Shown here: positions 9,020 through 17,550 of the stretch, piece after piece
Layout: every line of letters begins with the position of its first letter
Numbering within the stretch: position 1 is the stretch's first letter
Assembly (NCBI RefSeq): GCF_013386165.1
Contig: NZ_JACAOS010000003.1
Coordinates: 848,343-912,342 of the forward strand
Direction: 5' to 3'
DNA: 64,000 nt
DNA from: Pseudomonas gingeri
GTDB taxonomy: Bacteria; Pseudomonadota; Gammaproteobacteria; Pseudomonadales; Pseudomonadaceae
Notes under the pieces: model-generated
Told to the model about the DNA's origin: nothing
Seen by the model: the letters and a program-made list of their open reading frames with translations, nothing else
The model's database searches: none
Program-made: the position numbers and the translations under genes

Positions 9020-9928
9020 ATGATCACGCTTAAACAGCTGGAAGCGATTTACTGGATTGTGCAGTTGGGAAGCTTCGAGGCCGCATCGATGAAGCTGAAC
9101 ATGTCTCAATCGGCGATCTCTAAACGGGTCCAGGAGTTGGAGGACGCGTTTGATGTCCCGATCTTCGATCGCTCCAAGCGCAGTGCCAGGCTCACCGAAA
9201 AAGGCGAGGAGCTTTTCGAGTGTGCCGTCGAGATGCTTCGCCAGAGGGATTACCTGTTGGAACGCGTCAGTTCCAAAGAGTCGTTGGTCAGGCGCTACCG
9301 CGTGGGAGTGACCGAGTTGACCGCGCTGACCTGGTTACCGGCGCTGGTTGAGCAGATTCGTGCGGCCTACCCCAAGGTTGCATTGGAACCGTCGATCGAG
9401 CTGAGTTCGGAGTTGTTCAAGAAGCTGGAAAACGATCAGCTGGACCTGATCATCGTTCCCGACATTTTCAGCGACTCCCGATTTGTCAGTACCGCCCTCA
9501 AGAGTGTGGAAAACGTCTGGATGAGTGCTCCGGACCTCTATGCGGACGATGAGCCTATGGACTTGCAGTCGTTGGCTTCGTATACCGTGCTGACCCAAGG
9601 TGGCAGCTCGGGGACCGGCCTTATTTATGAGCGCTGGCTTGCCGAACACAATGTCCGATTGAACAAGACCCTGATCAGCAACTACCTCGTCGCTCAAGTG
9701 GGCCTGACGATTTCTGGCGTGGGTATCAGCTACTTGCCTCGTGAGTGCCTTGCTCCGCTGATAGAACAGGGTCGATTGAAAGTCATTCAAACCCCATCAC
9801 CCTTGCCGCAAATTCGCTATACCGCTGTGCATCGCGCGGACCGCTTGCAAGGCTTGAGTCTCGAGATCGCACGCCTGGCAGAGCAGTGCTGTGATTTCAG
9901 TCGCCTGATCCTGGAACCTTCAAGGTAA
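9020..9928 (+). CDS. LysR-family regulator of the aldolase/aminotransferase cluster
   Basis: 302 residues from the ATG at 9020, which begins the usual LysR pattern MITLKQLEAIYWIVQLGSFEAAS; earlier in-frame starts only add a non-conserved leader. A winged HTH at 1-60 is followed by a linker helix and a periplasmic-binding-like effector domain. It sits between the divergent MFS gene and the aldolase gene on its own strand, a position that suggests control of both. A 7-base inverted repeat lies between its stop and the aldolase start. Confidence 0.85.
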   Translation: MITLKQLEAIYWIVQLGSFEAASMKLNMSQSAISKRVQELEDAFDVPIFDRSKRSARLTEKGEELFECAVEMLRQRDYLLERVSSKESLVRRYRVGVTELTALTWLPALVEQIRAAYPKVALEPSIELSSELFKKLENDQLDLIIVPDIFSDSRFVSTALKSVENVWMSAPDLYADDEPMDLQSLASYTVLTQGGSSGTGLIYERWLAEHNVRLNKTLISNYLVAQVGLTISGVGISYLPRECLAPLIEQGRLKVIQTPSPLPQIRYTAVHRADRLQGLSLEIARLAEQCCDFSRLILEPSR

Positions 9929-9962
9929 TGCTGTTAATCATGATAAAAAGTAATCATTTTTC

Positions 9963-9990
9963 ATAGATAAATATCGCTAAAAGTATCTAT
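9963..9990. promoter_or_regulatory. Inverted repeat before the aldolase gene, candidate LysR site
   Basis: ATAGATA at 9963-9969 and TATCTAT at 9984-9990 are perfect inverted 7-base arms separated by 14 bases, in a locally AT-rich stretch ending about 57 bases before the aldolase start. Such dyads are typical regulator sites; assignment to the LysR gene just upstream is inference. Confidence 0.4.
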
Positions 9991-10047
9991 CGGCCTTCCA
10001 TACCATCGAGTCAGCCCATGAGGGTTAACTCGTATACGGAGGTCATC

Positions 10048-10713
10048 ATGTCTTTCCCTGGTTCTCGCATCCTCACATCACCCGCCTTGGCGTCAGTCGA
10101 TCTGATCGAAGCGTTTCGTAGCGTTGTCACCCCTCACATCAGTGACAACATGGGTCGCCACATTGGTGCGCGCGGACTCAACCGCTACAACCGCACCGGA
10201 AAGCTGGTGGGAACGGCATTGACCGTAAAGACTCGTCCAGGCGACAACCTGTACATCTACAAGGCGCTGACCTTGTTGGAGGAAGGGCACGTCCTGGTGA
10301 TCGATGCCCAGGGCGATAGCAACAATGCGGTGATCGGCGAACTGATCAAGCTCTATGCCCAACAACGCGGCTGTGTCGGTTTCATCGTCGACGGCGCCAT
10401 TCGTGATGTCGCCAGTTTTGAAGACACGCCTTGCTACGCTCGCAGCGTCGTCCACTGCGGCCCTTATAAAAGTGGCCCGGGTGAAATCAACGTCCCGGTG
10501 TCGATCGGCGGCATGATCATCAATCCCGGCGACATCATCGTCGGCGACGAAGACGGCTTGGTTGCCTTCTCTCAGGCCGATGCAGAACAGGTTCTGGTCA
10601 AGGCGCGTCAGCACGAGGTCCATGAAGAAAAGGTGAAGGCGGAAATTGCGACCGGTGCGATCGACCAGTCCTGGCTGGACAAAGTTCTCGATAACGCCGG
10701 CCTGGCCAACTGA
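10048..10713 (+). CDS. RraA-like / 4-hydroxy-4-methyl-2-oxoglutarate aldolase family protein
   Basis: 221 residues from the ATG at 10048, with a strong GGAGG six bases upstream; an in-frame ATG at 10018 lacks one. The RraA/HMG-aldolase fold is shown by VVTPHISDNMGRH, GDSNNAVIGEL, IVDGAIRD with the Arg-Asp pair, and INPGDIIVGDEDGLV. Family members are divalent-metal, class II pyruvate aldolases that split 4-hydroxy-2-oxo acids; some are RNase E inhibitors. The setting beside an aminotransferase and transporters favours a catabolic aldolase. It is 6 bases from the aminotransferase gene and probably co-transcribed. Confidence 0.8.
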   Translation: MSFPGSRILTSPALASVDLIEAFRSVVTPHISDNMGRHIGARGLNRYNRTGKLVGTALTVKTRPGDNLYIYKALTLLEEGHVLVIDAQGDSNNAVIGELIKLYAQQRGCVGFIVDGAIRDVASFEDTPCYARSVVHCGPYKSGPGEINVPVSIGGMIINPGDIIVGDEDGLVAFSQADAEQVLVKARQHEVHEEKVKAEIATGAIDQSWLDKVLDNAGLAN

Positions 10714-10719
10714 GTAAGC

Positions 10720-11931
10720 ATGATGAGCAAGACATTTCTCTCTCGCCGCGTCCTCGGCATCGAACCTTCACCCAGCATCGCTGCCAACGCCCTGGTGACC
10801 CAACTGCGGGCTCAGGGCAAAGACATCATCAACTTTACCGTGGGCGAGCCGGATCTCGATACGCCGACGCACATCCTGCAAGCCGCGCAAAAGGCGATGT
10901 TCGGCGGTGATACGCATTACACCAGCACGTCCGGAACGCCGGCATTGCTTCAAGCCATTGTCACCAAGCTTCAGCGCGACAATGGCTTGAGCTATGGCGT
11001 TGATGAGGTCATCGCCGGGGTGGGCGGCAAGCACATCATTTTCCACGCGATGGCCGCCACATTAAATGCCGGTGATGAAGTGATCGTGCACGCACCGTAT
11101 TGGGTTTCATACCCCGACATTGCCAAGCTCAACGACGCCACACCGGTGATTATTCCCGGCAACGAAGCCAGCGGATTCAAGCTGACGGCCGATGAGCTTG
11201 AGGCGGCAATCACCGCCAAAACCAAATGGGTGATTCTCAACACCCCGAACAATCCCAGTGGCGCGGCCTACAGCGCTTCGCAGTTGAACGAACTGGCCGA
11301 GGTACTGCGTCGGTATCCCCATGTACTGGTGATGTCCGATGAAATTTACGAGCACTTTGTCTACAGCGAGGCGGGTCACGCTTCGTTCATCAAGGTCGCG
11401 CCCGACCTGAAGGATCGCACGCTGATCGTCAATGGTGCCTCCAAAGGCTACGCCATGACGGGATGGCGCCTTGGTTTTGGCGCGGGTCCGAATTGGATGA
11501 TCGCAGCCATCAGCAAGTTGCTTTCCCAGACCACGACCTGCCCAAGCTCTGTAAGTCAGGCGGCGGCTGTTGCCGCGTTTGCGGGCGACCAGGCTCCCAT
11601 CGCAGCCATGCGCGAGATCTATACAGCGCGTCGTCGACGCATGCTTGAGCTATTGGCGAACATCCCCGGAATCAGCTTCAGCCCTCCTGATGGCGCGTTC
11701 TACGTGTTCGTCAATGTCAGCGGTTTGCTGGGCAAAACTACCGTCGATGGGGTGCGCCTGGAAACGGACACCGATGTCGTGGCCTATCTGCTGCGCGATG
11801 CCGGTGTTGCCTCCGTCGCAGGCGCCGCCTACGGCATGTCGCCGTACATCCGGTTGTCCTTTGCCAGTGCCATGGAGGTGATCGAGGAGGGCTGCGAGCG
11901 CATCAAACGTGCTTGCCAGGCGCTGCGCTGA
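10720..11931 (+). CDS. PLP aminotransferase, class I/II (aspartate aminotransferase-like)
   Basis: 403 residues; the ATG at 10723 is an equally good start. It has the fold type I pattern: NFTVGEPDLDTP, HYTSTSGTPALL, NTPNNPSGAAYS with the substrate carboxylate region, MSDEIYEHFVY, and the PLP lysine 242 in NGASKGYAMTGWRLG. It starts 6 bases after the aldolase stop. Together the two would turn a 4-hydroxy amino acid into a 4-hydroxy-2-oxo acid and then into pyruvate plus a carbonyl compound (inference). General aspartate or aromatic aminotransferase activity is the alternative. Confidence 0.87.
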   Translation: MMSKTFLSRRVLGIEPSPSIAANALVTQLRAQGKDIINFTVGEPDLDTPTHILQAAQKAMFGGDTHYTSTSGTPALLQAIVTKLQRDNGLSYGVDEVIAGVGGKHIIFHAMAATLNAGDEVIVHAPYWVSYPDIAKLNDATPVIIPGNEASGFKLTADELEAAITAKTKWVILNTPNNPSGAAYSASQLNELAEVLRRYPHVLVMSDEIYEHFVYSEAGHASFIKVAPDLKDRTLIVNGASKGYAMTGWRLGFGAGPNWMIAAISKLLSQTTTCPSSVSQAAAVAAFAGDQAPIAAMREIYTARRRRMLELLANIPGISFSPPDGAFYVFVNVSGLLGKTTVDGVRLETDTDVVAYLLRDAGVASVAGAAYGMSPYIRLSFASAMEVIEEGCERIKRACQALR

Positions 11932-12024
11932 TCGACCAGAGAGTCGACGGCTTTACTGCGATTTACGCTTCAACACAAAAAAACTGCCCGAAACACCCCA
12001 GACGGTAATTTTTCAGAGGCAATC

Positions 12025-13320
12025 ATGCATAAACCACGCATTCCCCTAGTCATGCAAATTCTGATCGGCCTGGCCGCCGGTATTTTAGTTGGTGTGCTCT
12101 TGAACCAGTTTCCGGAAGCTCGGCCTTGGTTGATTGCCAATGTGCTGCAGCCGGCCGGGGATATTTTCATACGGCTGATGAAAATGATCGTTATCCCGAT
12201 CGTGTTCGCTTGCATGGTCGTTGGTATCGCCGGGAACAGCGACGCCAAGTCGCTGGGGCGTGTCGGTGTACGCACGTTGTTGTATTTTTTCGCGATCACC
12301 ACCAGTGCGATCATCGTCGGTCTGGTAATAGGCAATTTACTGCAACCCGGTGCCGGGACGGATATTGCCAGTTTGAGGGCTGTTGCCGTGAGTGTGGTTC
12401 CGGTTACGAGTAGCGGGCACGGACTGGCGCAGATCCTGCTGAACCTTATTCCGGACAATGTCGTGGATGCGATGGCCAAGGGCAACATTTTGCCAGTGCT
12501 GTTCTTTTCGGTAATTTTCGGCGTCGGCGTATCGGGACTGAGTGAGGAGCGCAAGCGTCCCCTTGTCGAGGCCTTGCGGGGCCTGTCGGAGGGCATGTTC
12601 CGCGTGACCTCCATGGTCATGGCGTACTCACCGATTGGCGTTTTTGGCATGATCGCCGTGACGGTTGCCAACTTCGGTTTCAGCTCGCTACTGCCCTTGG
12701 TCAAGCTGATCGCAGTTACCTACCTGGCCATTGTTCTGTTCGCGTTCTTTGTGTTGGGCAGTGTGGCGCGCATTGCGGGTATCCCGTTCTTCAAGCTGAT
12801 CAGGCATATCAAGGACGAGCTGATACTGGCGTTTTCAAGCGCCAGTTCGGCAGCCGTCATGCCGCAATTGATGGTGAAGCTGGAAAGTTTCGGCGTTCCA
12901 CGTTCGATCGTCAGTTTCGTGGTGCCCGTGGGTTACTCGTTCAACCTGGATGGTGCATCGCTATTTCTGGGGATTGGTACGTTGTTCGTCGCCCAGTTGT
13001 ATGGCATTGAACTGAGCCTTGCAGATCAGGCGATGCTGGTGGTGACGATGGTGCTGACGTCCAAGGGCGCCGCAGGCGTACCGGGTTTTATGTTTGTGAT
13101 CTTGTCGGCGACATTGAGCAGCGCCGGCCTGCCATTGGAAGGCATTGCCTTCATCGCCGGGGTGTATCGGATTATGGACATGGGCACCACCACACTGAAT
13201 GTCTTGGGCAATGCCTTGGCCCCCTTGGTCATTGCTCGATGGGAGCAAAAGAGCGGAAAAGTCCTGCTGCCAGATACCAAGGAGATCCAGGTTCACGCCG
13301 ATCCGCAGGCCATGCGGTAA
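12025..13320 (+). CDS. Amino acid/dicarboxylate:cation symporter (DAACS family) with neutral-type binding site
   Basis: 431 residues, membrane protein with the two re-entrant hairpin motifs: serine-rich SSASSAAVMPQ (HP1) and TSKGAAGVPG (HP2), with GYSFNLDGA between. Aligned to GltPh, the substrate motif reads DMGTTTLNVLGN: the amino-group Asp (GltPh D394) is kept as D385, but the side-chain-carboxylate Arg (R397) is T388, its partner D390 is Y381, and D405 is N396. ASCT1-type neutral amino acid carriers also have Thr at the Arg position. The predicted cargo is therefore an amino acid with an uncharged side chain, not glutamate or C4-dicarboxylates. It follows the aminotransferase gene by 93 bases. 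Confidence 0.85.
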   Translation: MHKPRIPLVMQILIGLAAGILVGVLLNQFPEARPWLIANVLQPAGDIFIRLMKMIVIPIVFACMVVGIAGNSDAKSLGRVGVRTLLYFFAITTSAIIVGLVIGNLLQPGAGTDIASLRAVAVSVVPVTSSGHGLAQILLNLIPDNVVDAMAKGNILPVLFFSVIFGVGVSGLSEERKRPLVEALRGLSEGMFRVTSMVMAYSPIGVFGMIAVTVANFGFSSLLPLVKLIAVTYLAIVLFAFFVLGSVARIAGIPFFKLIRHIKDELILAFSSASSAAVMPQLMVKLESFGVPRSIVSFVVPVGYSFNLDGASLFLGIGTLFVAQLYGIELSLADQAMLVVTMVLTSKGAAGVPGFMFVILSATLSSAGLPLEGIAFIAGVYRIMDMGTTTLNVLGNALAPLVIARWEQKSGKVLLPDTKEIQVHADPQAMR

Positions 13321-13431
13321 TCGAGTTCCGCATCGTGATCTGCGGGCAATATCAGCGTCGAGACACAGATCACGATTCACCTGGAAACCTTACTTTTTCG
13401 TGCATTGAATCGTGTATCCGTAAACTTCCCA

Positions 13432-13686
13432 TCAGTTTTGGTTGGAGCAGTTTCCTTGATCCTGATAGTCCAGGACATGTTCCCGGCCCTGATGATCCAG
13501 ATAGTCAAGACGCGTCGGAACCACGCCGCACTGGTCAGAAAGGTCAGTCGTGGACAGGACTGTCGCCACGTCCAGATTGACGTAGAAGCCGGCTTTGTCA
13601 TGAATCACCGAAGCGTTATCAGCGGTGCCGGCGAAGGCCGAACCAGTGGCGAGGAGGGCGGCGAATCCGAGGAAGAAAAGTTTCAT
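13432..13686 (-). CDS. DUF2790 family small periplasmic protein, copy 2
   Basis: 84 residues, 74 identical to copy 1, with the same signal peptide, two cysteines and C-terminal CSNQN. Differences cluster around the signal cleavage region (20-32). It stands alone, convergent with the transporter gene and without a sensor-regulator pair, yet it keeps the whole upstream block including the CusR/CopR-like box. It is probably part of the same metal regulon as copy 1. Confidence 0.85.
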   Translation of the reverse strand: MKLFFLGFAALLATGSAFAGTADNASVIHDKAGFYVNLDVATVLSTTDLSDQCGVVPTRLDYLDHQGREHVLDYQDQGNCSNQN

Positions 13687-13798
13687 GGCATTGTCTCTCT
13701 GTTCAAGTGGGCTGCCTGTTGTCTGGCAGTGAGTTCACAGTAACAACGCGACTCAAACAGATAACGAACAAAACAATGACAAAGCTGTAATGCAATTT
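13687..13798 (-). repeat. Duplicated promoter block, copy 2 (pairs with 6352-6463)
   Basis: Matches the block upstream of copy 1 at 111 of 112 positions. Beyond 13798 the two regions diverge. The remaining DNA up to 14016 holds no gene, only the hairpin at 13966-14000. Confidence 0.9.
13776..13791. promoter_or_regulatory. CusR/CopR-like inverted repeat upstream of DUF2790 copy 2
   Basis: Identical to the box at 6441-6456 (ATGACA, 4 bases, TGTAAT) and at the same distance from the start codon. Confidence 0.6.
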
Positions 13799-13965
13799 TG
13801 ATGCGGGATCAGGGCTTGTGGGCGTAGGTGACGTGACGGCGATTGCTCTGGTTTGGACGCGTGCAGGGGTGGGGTAGGAGAGGTCATTGTAATGCGCGCT
13901 CCACGCACGGCTCGGTAATACGCCATTGCCGGGGGCATTCTGTCTTTCAATGGGGTTTGCTCATA

Positions 13966-14000
13966 AACCAAGGGGCAAGCTCTTAGCTTGCCCCTTGGTT
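13966..14000 (-). terminator. Hairpin after the GST gene
   Basis: Two perfect 16-base arms (13966-13981 and 13985-14000) with a 3-base loop, 17 bases after the GST stop. The T-run on the - strand is short, so termination may be only partly intrinsic. Confidence 0.6.
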
Positions 14001-14016
14001 GTACTGAAAGTTTCAG

Positions 14017-14658
14017 TTATGCAGAGATGGTTTTGGAATGCGCGGCGAAGAGATCAGCCTCTTCTTTAAGCGCTTTCTGGACCGATGGCAGCGCGTCGAT
14101 ACGTGCTTTGTAGGCCATCAGGTGTTTCAGATGGTCGATCTGTGCACCGGAGCGTTCGTGCCACCAGGTGCCAAACACGTAAGCGTCGGCGACAGTGAAC
14201 TTGTCACCGGTGAGGAACGCGCGGCCATCGGCAAGGCGAGCATCAAGGGTGGCATAGGCAGACACAACTTTGGCACGGGTCCAGGCGGCGCCGTCTTCGG
14301 TCAGCAGTTTGCGCATCAGCGGGATGTGTTTCTGGGCAATCTCGGTGGCGATGAAGGTCAGCAGTTGATCGACCTTGACACGATCCAGTGTGCCACGAGC
14401 AGGAATCAAGCCGAACTCTGGATGCTGGTCTGCCAGGTAGGAAGTGACGACGATCGTCTCGGACAGGATGTCTTGTTGATCGTTCTCCAGGGCCAACGCC
14501 GGAACGTAGAGCAGTGGGTTTACTTCCGCGAAGTTATCGCCGTTGGAAGTGCTTTTACCGAAAACGTCGAAATGAACCAGCTCAAGATCGAGGCCAATTT
14601 CGTTCGCGATGATTTGTACGGCTTGGGAACAGGTTTGGTTAGCGATGTAGAGTTTCAT
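14017..14658 (-). CDS. Glutathione S-transferase, beta class-like
   Basis: 213 residues from the ATG at 14658 (AAGG upstream); the frame continues to 14748 without a site. The N-terminal thioredoxin fold starts MKLYIANQTCSQAV with Cys at position 10, the glutathione-contacting residue of beta-class enzymes, then NPLLYVPALALEND and the SE of ILSETIVV that hold the gamma-glutamyl group. The C-terminal helical domain has the N-capping box FTVADAYVFG. Beta-class GSTs detoxify electrophiles. The gene diverges from an epoxide hydrolase gene, a plausible functional partner. Confidence 0.88.
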   Translation of the reverse strand: MKLYIANQTCSQAVQIIANEIGLDLELVHFDVFGKSTSNGDNFAEVNPLLYVPALALENDQQDILSETIVVTSYLADQHPEFGLIPARGTLDRVKVDQLLTFIATEIAQKHIPLMRKLLTEDGAAWTRAKVVSAYATLDARLADGRAFLTGDKFTVADAYVFGTWWHERSGAQIDHLKHLMAYKARIDALPSVQKALKEEADLFAAHSKTISA

Positions 14659-14950
14659 GGCTGGATTACCTTTGTGGTTTGTCGAGTTCAGGCCCGTGAA
14701 TCGGGTCAGTGGGCACAGTCTGTTCTCGGCAAAAAAAACAATAAACACCGTAAATAGATACTGTCTGTAGCCTCATGAGCGACAATTGAACGTCCTTTTA
14801 CCTCCCCTCGGCCTAATGAGTTTTGTCGCTTCGTAGGAGACAGAGCGTCGCTTTACGCCTGGCTTATCGCTCCTCGATATCCGGGCATAGTGAAGCCCTG
14901 TAAGCGACGGCTACGTTGCCGCCGATCCAATAAAGAGTGAGGAATTCATC

Positions 14951-16096
14951 ATGTCCGAACACGCGCAACTCATCCCCTTCCATATTGACATTCCCCAGGC
15001 TGAACTCGATGAGTTGACGCGCCGTCTGGATACCACCCGCTGGCCAGATCGTGAAACCGTGGACGACCATTCTCAGGGCGCTCAGTTGGATGATGTCAAA
15101 GCGCTGGTCGACTACTGGCGCACCCGCTACGACTGGCGCCGCCTGGAAAAACGCCTGAATGGGTATCCGCAGTTCAAGACCGAAATCGACGGTCTGGGCA
15201 TTCATTTTCTCCACATCAAATCGCCGCACGCAGACGCCATGCCGCTGATCATGACCCACGGCTGGCCAGGTTCGATCATTGAGTTTATCGACACCATCGA
15301 TCCGCTGGTGAACCCTACCGAGCACGGTGGCGAAGCGAAAGATGCGTTCCACGTCGTTCTGCCTTCGATCCCAGGTTACGGTTTCAGTGATAAGCCCACT
15401 CGGAAAGGCTGGAACCGCACTCGTATCGGCACTGCGTGGCACGAATTGATGAGTCGTCTGGGTTACGCAGAGTACGTGGCACAGGGGGGGGATTGGGGTA
15501 GCGTGGTTACAACTGAAATGGGACGTCTCAAGTTGGAAGGTTTGAAAGCCATCCACGTTAACTTGCCGTTCGTTGTGCCCCAGGACCTGCCCGCGGAGTT
15601 GACCGCTGAAGAGCAAGCAGCATTGGATCAATGCGTGCTGTTCGCATCGGACGGTATCGCGTATCACGACCTTCAGACCACCCGCCCGGAAACAATCGGA
15701 TACGCGCTGGCCGATTCACCGGTGGGCCAGGCAGCATGGATCTACGAGAAGCTTGCGCTGTGGAGCGACAGTGGCCGTAAAGCGGAAAACGTCTTCAGTT
15801 ATGATCAGATGCTCGACAACATCATGTTCTACTGGATTACCAACAGTGGCGCTTCTTCGGCACGGATGTATGCCGAGCATCCGGGGCTGAACTTTGGAGC
15901 GGTGGCTGTCGACATTCCCGTCGCCGTTTCTGTGTTCCCGGGTGAAATCTATACCCCGCCAAAAGCCTGGGCCGAGAAAGCGTTCAGCCAGTTGATCTAC
16001 TGGAACAGGGCCAGCAAAGGGGGGCATTTTGCGGCTTTTGAGCAACCGCAAATTTTTGCTCGTGAGATCCGCGCTGCCTTCGCGACCCTGCGTTGA
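14951..16096 (+). CDS. Epoxide hydrolase with EHN N-terminal domain
   Basis: 381 residues. The N-terminal EHN segment (IPFHIDIPQAELDELTRRLDTTRWP, then YWRTRYDWRRLEKRLN) is typical of microsomal-type epoxide hydrolases. The hydrolase domain shows THGWPGS at about 102-108, nucleophile Asp 181 in QGGDWGS, and the late catalytic His in KGGHFAAFEQP. It should open epoxides to diols in the cytoplasm; no signal peptide is seen. It is divergent from the GST gene across 292 bases, so both may respond to the same electrophile stress. Confidence 0.9.
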   Translation: MSEHAQLIPFHIDIPQAELDELTRRLDTTRWPDRETVDDHSQGAQLDDVKALVDYWRTRYDWRRLEKRLNGYPQFKTEIDGLGIHFLHIKSPHADAMPLIMTHGWPGSIIEFIDTIDPLVNPTEHGGEAKDAFHVVLPSIPGYGFSDKPTRKGWNRTRIGTAWHELMSRLGYAEYVAQGGDWGSVVTTEMGRLKLEGLKAIHVNLPFVVPQDLPAELTAEEQAALDQCVLFASDGIAYHDLQTTRPETIGYALADSPVGQAAWIYEKLALWSDSGRKAENVFSYDQMLDNIMFYWITNSGASSARMYAEHPGLNFGAVAVDIPVAVSVFPGEIYTPPKAWAEKAFSQLIYWNRASKGGHFAAFEQPQIFAREIRAAFATLR

Positions 16097-16214
16097 TCCT
16101 TGGCTGTCGCATCACTCAAAATAATCCTACGTTCTATTAATTGGCGCTGACCATGGGTGTTGCTTTGCAATGTCGAACTCGGTAGCGCGTTAATTAAATT
16201 AGGGCTCTACAGTC

Positions 16215-16538
16215 ATGCTCATTAACGAAAAGCCATTTCTTGATCTCGACCTTAATTTGTTACTCGTCTTTCTGATTATTTTCAGAGAGCGCAGTTTGAC
16301 CAGGACTGCCCAGCTCCTGGATGTTACCCAGCCTGCTGTCAGCGGCTCGTTGCTGCGACTTCGGCAGCATTTTGATGATCCGCTATTTATTCGCCTGCGC
16401 GGGCGAATGGAGCCTACTGCTAAGTCGATGACGGTCGCGCAAGTCTTGCTACCTGCAATGTTGCAGATTGAAGCCGTCCTAAATATGAGCGTGGCCGCTC
16501 GACCTCGCACGCTGGAGGTCAAGGAGGTGAAAGGTTGA
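16215..16538 (+). pseudogene. Truncated LysR-family regulator (DNA-binding part only)
   Basis: 107 residues with a good NahR/SyrM-type LysR helix-turn-helix (DLNLLLVFLIIFRERSLTRTAQLLDVTQPAVSGSLLRLRQ, FDDPLFIRLRGRMEPTAKS). The frame then ends after a short tail, where a full LysR protein has about 300 residues. No effector-domain coding sequence was recognised in the 200 bases that follow. It is likely a decayed gene, though a short DNA-binding peptide could still be made. Confidence 0.65.
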
Positions 16539-16737
16539 GATTGTCTCTCTCGGGGCTACTTACAGTCTCGCTGAGCGTTGTTTATCCGAGACTGAGCGTA
16601 GGTCACTATTCGCTCATGGACCGCCAAAACACTGACCCGCGAACCATGGAGTTTCACCCAGGCGTTTTCGGCACCTGAAGGGAAGGGATCCCGAACCCAC
16701 CACCCATAGGGGTGAGTTGAAGTAGAGGCCATCGATA

Positions 16738-17385
16738 ATGCTGACAAAACAATTGATCATCTCTGGTGATTACTTACTGAATTTTGGTCATGTACCGGAA
16801 GACATTTTGTGGCCGCTTGAGCGCATCGAACAGTCGATGCACGACACCATGAAAGAGCGCCCTACACACGGTGATTTCTGGATTTTTGCTTATGGTTCTT
16901 TGATTTGGAACCCCTTACTGAATTTTGCAGGGCAGCAGGTTGCAACGCTCCAGGGCTGGCATCGAAGCTTCTGTCTACGAATGATCGCTGGGCGCGCGAC
17001 GATGGATATACCAGGGCGGATGCTGGCGCTTGAACCAGGGGGGGCAACTCAAGGCATCGCGTACCGCCTGACAGAAGCGGTCGCTGAGGCGGAGTTGATC
17101 CTTCTGTGGGTCCGCGAGATGCCCACAGGCGCGTACCAGCCAGTCTGGACCGAAATTGAGCTGGAGGACGGGAGTGAGGTGACAGCCCTGGTTTTTGTCG
17201 CAGAACCCGATCACCCGCTTTATGAAAGCGATTCAGCTGTGGAGTCCATTGTCGACTGCATCACAAGCGCGGAAGGACCGATGGGCAGTAATGCGGATTA
17301 TGTGCACAAGCTCTGCTCTGCACTTAGTGAAAGTGGAATTGCGGATGAATACATTGGTGCTCTGTCCGCAGAAATAATGTTTTAG
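16738..17385 (+). CDS. chaC: ChaC-like gamma-glutamylcyclotransferase
   Basis: 215 residues. The signature FAYGSLIWNP forms the gamma-glutamyl-binding loop, followed by LQGWHRSFCLRM, PGRMLALEPGG and LLWVREMPTGAYQPVW, which carries the catalytic-position Glu (REM). Enzymes of this family split glutathione into 5-oxoproline and Cys-Gly. The usual GTPE before PGR is replaced by ATMD. The ribosome site is weak. It sits just before the MexEF-OprN-like operon on the same strand; the link to glutathione fits the nearby GST and the thiol-stress inducibility known for MexEF-OprN. Confidence 0.85.
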   Translation: MLTKQLIISGDYLLNFGHVPEDILWPLERIEQSMHDTMKERPTHGDFWIFAYGSLIWNPLLNFAGQQVATLQGWHRSFCLRMIAGRATMDIPGRMLALEPGGATQGIAYRLTEAVAEAELILLWVREMPTGAYQPVWTEIELEDGSEVTALVFVAEPDHPLYESDSAVESIVDCITSAEGPMGSNADYVHKLCSALSESGIADEYIGALSAEIMF

Positions 17386-17550
17386 ACGTTTTAAATAACG
17401 ACGGGAATGCCGGGCTGATTATTACCTTGGCCCTCTAATTCCGTTCTTTGAGTGATGTACTGATCGACATTTTGTGAAATGGCCGAACGGTATCGTTGCG
17501 CCCGCAGTTCGTAGTTTTCTGAATGATATTTAATGAGCAGGAGAGAGAAA

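Noticed and set aside
17463..17468. MexT-type box upstream of the mexE-like gene
   Set aside because: ATCGAC is present, but the flanking ATRGT and TGAT elements and their spacing do not match well, and no mexT gene is adjacent.
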